This document shows positions 59,695-64,000 of a stretch of 64,000 nt of DNA, in pieces. The notes beneath the pieces are model-generated. The model was not told the origin of the DNA. It ran no database searches and saw nothing but the letters and a program-made list of their open reading frames with translations. The translations under genes and the position numbers were made by a program. The stretch is from Drosophila miranda (lineage: Eukaryota > Arthropoda > Insecta > Diptera > Drosophilidae): contig NC_046677.1 in assembly GCF_003369915.1 (NCBI RefSeq), forward strand, positions 4,836,001 to 4,900,000, in the 5' to 3' direction. The first letter of the stretch is position 1; each line of letters begins with the position of its first letter.

Positions 59695-61164
59695 ATGGGC
59701 TTGGATCGGTCTGATGATGAAGGGGCAAGCGCCTCAGCAATCTGTTGCAGGCTGTGCAAAGTCACAATGGCCCCCGAAGATGTTTATAGAACTCCTTGTC
59801 AGCATGAATTCCATAAAACATGCATGCGAACATACCTTAAGACACAAACAACCTGTCCAGTTTGCAATGCGGTTTGTAGTGCCCCAACGGCTGGTCAGCC
59901 TCCTCTGGTGCCTGGCAAGACTAGACAGCAGACAAAGTCAGTTCTCGCGGGAGGCAGTAAGCAATCCCAAGCAGGGTCGGAGGGTCAAGCGTCTATTTCA
60001 AGTCAAGCGTCTACTTCAAATCAAGCGGCTAATTCAAATCAAGTGTCTAGGGAGATCAGGGCGGCTATTAGGGGTATGCAGAATGAATTACTTATCCACC
60101 TGACGGAGAAGATGTCTCAAATGATAAGTACCACTGTAGAAGCTCGTCTAGCTTCTAATGCGCAAATTCCGCAGCCGTCAGTAGGGAGCCTGAATATGAA
60201 CGCTTCTTTGGATCAATTGCTAGAAATTCCCGAGGGGAACCAGGGCGCAGTTTACACACCTCCACTCCGGACTTCGCTCTCTAGATCAGCAGCATCTGAT
60301 TTAGCTCAGAGACCTGACAAGGTGGGTCATATAATGAATAATTGGAAGCTTCGCTTTTCGGGAGCCTCAGACTCCATAAGCGTGGATTCATTTATATACC
60401 GAGTAGAGGCCCTTACCCATCAAACGTTGGAAGGGAACTTTATGCTGTTGTGCAGCAATGCAAACACTCTGTTTGAAGGGAAAGCATCTGATTTTTATTG
60501 GAGGTATCACAAGACAGCTGGCTCAGTGCGGTGGATGGATCTGTGTGAAGCGTTGAGGAAGCAGTTCAGAGATTCCCGGACGGACGTAGACATTAGACAG
60601 ATGATTCGCGATAGGAAACAAAGAGAAAAAGAGACTTTCGAGGTATTTTTTGACGCAATCCAAAAGCTCACTGACAGGTTAGAGCAGCCTCTTTCTCATA
60701 AAACTTTGGTCGAGATCGTTCGCCGAAACTTGCGGCCGGAAATACAACATGAAATCCTGAATCAAAAAATAGACTCAATAGAAGCACTACGGGATATATG
60801 TCGGAGGCGAGAATGTTTTATGGAAGAGGTGCGTCGGACTCATGGCTATCAAAAACCTGCTCCATTTCGAAAGCAAATCTCGGAGCTAGTGGACGAAGCC
60901 TTGGGAGAGGATGCGGAAGAATTCTCGGAATCGGAGTTTGGGGAGGAGATAGCAGCTTTATCCTTGGTGTGTTGGAATTGTCGAAAAGAAGGGCACCGTT
61001 ACCACGACTGCGTAGCTAAACGGAAAATATTCTGCTTTGGCTGCGGAGCGCCAAACACGTATAAGCCATCTTGCAAAAAATGTCAAAAAAACACCAAGGA
61101 GAACACGGCAGAGTCTCGTCGGCTGACCAGTGTTCCGCAGAGGGGGTCGGCGAAACAGGACTAG
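59695..61164 (+). CDS. gag: Retrotransposon Gag with N-terminal RING-H2 motif
   Basis: 489-residue structural polyprotein. Residues 18-57 fit a RING-H2 finger exactly: Cys18, Cys21, Cys35, His37, His40, Cys43, Cys54 and Cys57 (C-x2-C-x13-C-x-H-x2-H-x2-C-x10-C-x2-C), as in E3 ubiquitin ligases. A Ser/Gln/Ala-rich linker with three to four SNQA-type repeats follows (about 95-120). The capsid-like region spans about 215-390 (WKLRFSGASDSISVDSFIYR at its start, typical of Gypsy Gag). Nucleocapsid has a CCHC knuckle at 426-439 (C-x2-C-x4-H-x4-C) and a second C-x2-C-x9-C-x2-C box. The start is the ATG at 59695. It ends at TAG 61162, overlapping pol. The RING is the odd part of this Gag. Confidence 0.9.
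   Translation: MGLDRSDDEGASASAICCRLCKVTMAPEDVYRTPCQHEFHKTCMRTYLKTQTTCPVCNAVCSAPTAGQPPLVPGKTRQQTKSVLAGGSKQSQAGSEGQASISSQASTSNQAANSNQVSREIRAAIRGMQNELLIHLTEKMSQMISTTVEARLASNAQIPQPSVGSLNMNASLDQLLEIPEGNQGAVYTPPLRTSLSRSAASDLAQRPDKVGHIMNNWKLRFSGASDSISVDSFIYRVEALTHQTLEGNFMLLCSNANTLFEGKASDFYWRYHKTAGSVRWMDLCEALRKQFRDSRTDVDIRQMIRDRKQREKETFEVFFDAIQKLTDRLEQPLSHKTLVEIVRRNLRPEIQHEILNQKIDSIEALRDICRRRECFMEEVRRTHGYQKPAPFRKQISELVDEALGEDAEEFSESEFGEEIAALSLVCWNCRKEGHRYHDCVAKRKIFCFGCGAPNTYKPSCKKCQKNTKENTAESRRLTSVPQRGSAKQD
61086..61092 (+). other. -1 ribosomal frameshift heptamer
   Basis: A-AAA-AAC in the Gag frame, the canonical slippery heptamer, 70 bases before the gag stop. Shifting back one base enters the pol frame, which is open from here onward with no stop before the window end. 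No downstream pseudoknot was worked out. Confidence 0.7.
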
Positions 61165-64000
61165 ATGTAGCAAGTGGCGAAACGCAAGGAGAGCCTTCTC
61201 GGGATTTTGGGGAGGCGGAACCACCGATAGTGGGATGGCATATGAAGTTGATAGAGGGTAAGAAGTTAGAACCTCCAGTGGAAATTGTTAAGTCAAGGAG
61301 ACTAACTAGAAATGCACGTAGGATCAAGGCCCATTTTAATTCTCTCAAATGTATTAATGAGATAAGGAAAAAGGAGGGAGATAAGAGGCCTTATGCCGAA
61401 GTCAAGTTACTGGATAGAACCGTAGTAGGATTGCTAGATACCGGCGCCGGAATGAGTTGCGTGGGTGGTCAATTGGCAAAGGAGGTAGTATGCAGTAAGA
61501 AACCATTTAAATTGGTGTCGTCCAATGCTTTTACGGCTGATGGAAAGAAGCATCAAATAGTAGGAAAGTTAACAACTAAGATAGAGTACCGTGGGGAGTC
61601 TAAAAACATAGAGCTATTCATAATTCCTAATTTAAGTCAAGATTTATATTTAGGTATTGATTTTTGGTCCCTTTTTGAATTATTACCGTCCGAATGGAAG
61701 ATTTCCGAAATTTGCGAGAGTTCTGATGTTCATACACTTACGTCCGCTCAGGAGGCGGCGTTAAACCAGGTTATTTCCCTATTTCCATCCTTCGCTGTGT
61801 CGGGTCTGGGAAGAACAGATATGCTTTGTCATACCATCGATGTGGGGGATGCGAAGCCCGTAAAGCAGAGACATTTCTCAGTCTCACCGGCTGTTGAGAA
61901 ATTGCTGTACGGGGAAGTTGATAGGATGCTGAGATTAGGGGTGATTGAGGAGTCAGGAAGCGCTTGGTCTTCTCCGGTGGTACTGGTCCAAAAGCCTGGG
62001 AAAGCTCGTCTTTGTCTGGACAGTCGAAAAGTAAACGCGGTGACAGAAAAAGATGCGTACCCGTTGCCCCAGATTGATGGCATCTTGAGTAGATTGCCCA
62101 AGGCAGAATATGTAACTAGCCTGGACTTGAAAGATGCATTTTGGCAAATACCTTTGGAGGTGGCGTCGAGAGACAAGACTGCGTTCACCATACCAGGGAG
62201 GCCGTTGTACCAATACAAGGTCATGCCGTTTGGTTTATGCAACGCCTCACAAACCATGTCCAGACTCATGGATAAGGTAATACCCGCCGCTCTCCGAAAT
62301 CAAGTTTTTGTCTACTTAGATGACCTGCTGGTCATTTCAGACACATTTCCCTCGCATCTTGAGGTACTGCGTTCGGTGGCAGAACACATTCGTCACGCAG
62401 GGCTGACCATAAATATAGAGAAGAGCAGATTCTGTAGGAGATCCGTAAAATATCTAGGTCACGTAATTGGCGAAGGCGGCATTAAAACAGACCCGGAAAA
62501 GATTTCCGCCATTACTAAGTTTCCGCTCCCAAGAACTCTCCGAGCCCTAAGGAGCTTCCTTGGAATGGCCGGGTGGTATAGGAAATTTATACATGATTTT
62601 GCTTCACTATCCGCCCCTCTAACAGACTTGCTAAAACAAAAAAAAAAATTCGTCATGTCCCAGGATGGAATAGAGGCCTTTGAAAAATTGAAAGAAACGC
62701 TGTGCAAGGCGCCAGTTTTAAGAAGTCCTGACTTTGGAAAGCCCTTCTATATACATTGCGACGCGAGCAATACGGGAGTAGGGGGGGTACTAGTCCAAAA
62801 GACGGAAGAAGGGGATGAGATGCCGATAGCTTTCGTGTCTAAAAAGCTGAATAAAGCCCAGCGCAATTATACAGTGACCGAGCTAGAGTGCCTGGCGGCC
62901 TTAGTGTGCATTAAAAAGTTCAGAGCTTATGTCGAAGGTCATCAATTCACCGTGATAACGGATCATGCCTCACTGAAGTGGTTGATGTCCCAAAATGATC
63001 TGCACTCGAGGTTAGCTCGATGGGCACTAAAATTGCAAGGTTTCCGATTTAGCATCGAGCACCGAAGGGGAACCCAGAACATAGTCCCAGATGCATTGTC
63101 AAGGGTTCACCAGGATGAGATCGCAGCAATAGACAAGAGTAATGGGCTCCTGGTGGATCTAGATTCTCCTCACTTCAGAGCGGTAGGGTATCTTGAATTG
63201 GTGCAGCGGGTAAAGAGCAACCAGGAACGATTGCCAGACGTAAAAGTGGTCGACAACTTAGTTTACCGGAGAGCTGAGCATGCGAATGGCGACTTACTTC
63301 ATGACTCGTTTGCTTGGAAATTATGGGTGCCTAAGGAATTGATCGGCGAGATCTTAAAACAGTCACATGATGATCCGTTAGCCTCGCATGGGGGTATTCA
63401 CAAGACCTTGGAGCGCGTCCGTAGGTACTACTTTTGGCCAGGATTGGTTAACGATGTCAAAGCTTATGTGAACAATTGCAGTGAGTGTAAGACCACAAAG
63501 GCGCCAAACTTTACCTTGCGGCCACCCATGGGAAAGCCGGCCGAATCACAAAGATTCTTTCAGCGACTATACATTGATTTTCTTGGTCCATATCCTAGGT
63601 CACGAAGTGGTCACGTCGCTATTTTTATCGTGTTAGACCATTATTCTAAATTTGTTTTCCTCAAAGCCGTTAAGAAGCTGACAGCTGATGTAATTATCAA
63701 ATACTTGCGGGAGGATCTCTTTCATACTTTCGGGGTGCCCGAAACCATAGTGTCCGACAATGGATCCCAATTCAGGGCTGAAAAATTCCAAAGCCTTTTA
63801 AAAAGCCACCGTATCTCACATACCTTGACAGCGGTACACGCGCCACAGGCAAATGCCTCCGAGAGAGTCAATCGCTCAGTGATTGCCGCCATCAGAGCGT
63901 GTGTGCGTCCGGATCAAAAAGATTGGGACGAGAATTTAAGCAGCATTTGTTGCGCGCTGAGATCGTCCATCCACTCGGGAGTAGGCGCTACGCCATACTA
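61086..64000 (+). CDS. pol: Retrotransposon Pol (protease, RT, RNase H, integrase), partial
   Basis: Open in the -1 frame relative to gag from 61086 to the window end. Order of domains: aspartic protease with LLDTGA (61431-61448); reverse transcriptase from about 61900, with the catalytic YLDD at 62313-62324 preceded by MPFGLCNA; RNase H with YIHCDAS at 62748-62768 and the TELE and TDHA motifs further on; integrase with the HHCC zinc finger (63366-63489) and the catalytic core Asp63576, Asp63756 and Glu63861, the last two separated by 34 residues, followed by an NASERVNRS block typical of this branch. No in-frame stop was found on reading the whole length. It is cut by the end of the window, before the integrase C-terminus. 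Confidence 0.92.

Larger units (their letters stand above)
56857..64000 (+). mobile_element. Gypsy-superfamily LTR retrotransposon (Ulysses/Osvaldo-like), 3' end outside window
   Basis: Long LTR, tRNA-Lys primer site, leader, gag and pol in the order protease, reverse transcriptase, RNase H, integrase, which defines the Gypsy superfamily (Metaviridae). The long LTR (1944 bp), the tRNA-Lys primer site and the Gag Cys box pattern resemble Ulysses and Osvaldo of Drosophila; this placement is from memory of the families and not a search result. Both ORFs are open as far as they can be seen, so the copy looks recent. The 3' LTR, target-site duplication and any env lie beyond the window. Confidence 0.93.

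Noticed and set aside
59714-60103. Second plus-strand frame over the start of gag
   Set aside because: Out-of-frame shadow; the gag frame has the RING, capsid and zinc-knuckle motifs.

Overview
The window is eukaryotic DNA from a Drosophila-type fly. The genes are split by short introns with GT/AG ends, they encode fly proteins (Rab30, Caper/RBM39, milton, PRL-1 and an Mst(3)CGP-type sperm protein), and an LTR retrotransposon sits at the right end. The species cannot be named from sequence alone.

Left, 1-29.5 kb, is ordinary single-copy euchromatin. It starts with the 3' end of a mitochondrial carrier gene (+). Next are Rab30 (-), the splicing factor Caper (+, five coding exons, 632 aa) and the mitochondrial kinesin adaptor milton (+). 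Milton has a shared 3' half at 24.9-28.1 kb and at least three alternative first coding exons, at 13.75, 19.48 and 24.23 kb, all ending in the same splice phase. Two diverged copies of a roughly 250-275 bp repeat with an inverted-repeat core flank Caper.

Middle, 30.2-56.9 kb, is a recent tandem array of a ~8.4 kb unit: three complete copies of 8456, 8444 and 8422 bp and a truncated fourth. Each full unit carries the body of a gene for a secreted-type Asn/Thr-rich protein (+), a small unrecognised ORF (+), an Mst(3)CGP-like cysteine-rich gene (-) and a complete PRL-1 phosphatase gene (-). PRL-1 is therefore present as three intact copies. The left breakpoint lies inside intron 1 of the secreted-protein gene, so only copy 1 keeps the signal-peptide exon and copies 2-4 are headless. 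An 18 bp perfect palindrome sits at each unit junction. The large PRL-1 intron holds an unexpected 321 nt open, phase-matched candidate cassette exon just before the catalytic P-loop exon.

Right, 56.857 kb to the end, is a Gypsy-superfamily LTR retrotransposon of the Ulysses/Osvaldo type, inserted in the last coding exon of the fourth copy. It has a 1944 bp 5' LTR, a tRNA-Lys primer-binding site, a Gag ORF that begins with a RING-H2 motif, an A-AAA-AAC slippery heptamer and an open Pol frame (protease, reverse transcriptase, RNase H, integrase) that runs off the window. Its 3' LTR and the rest of the array are not visible.
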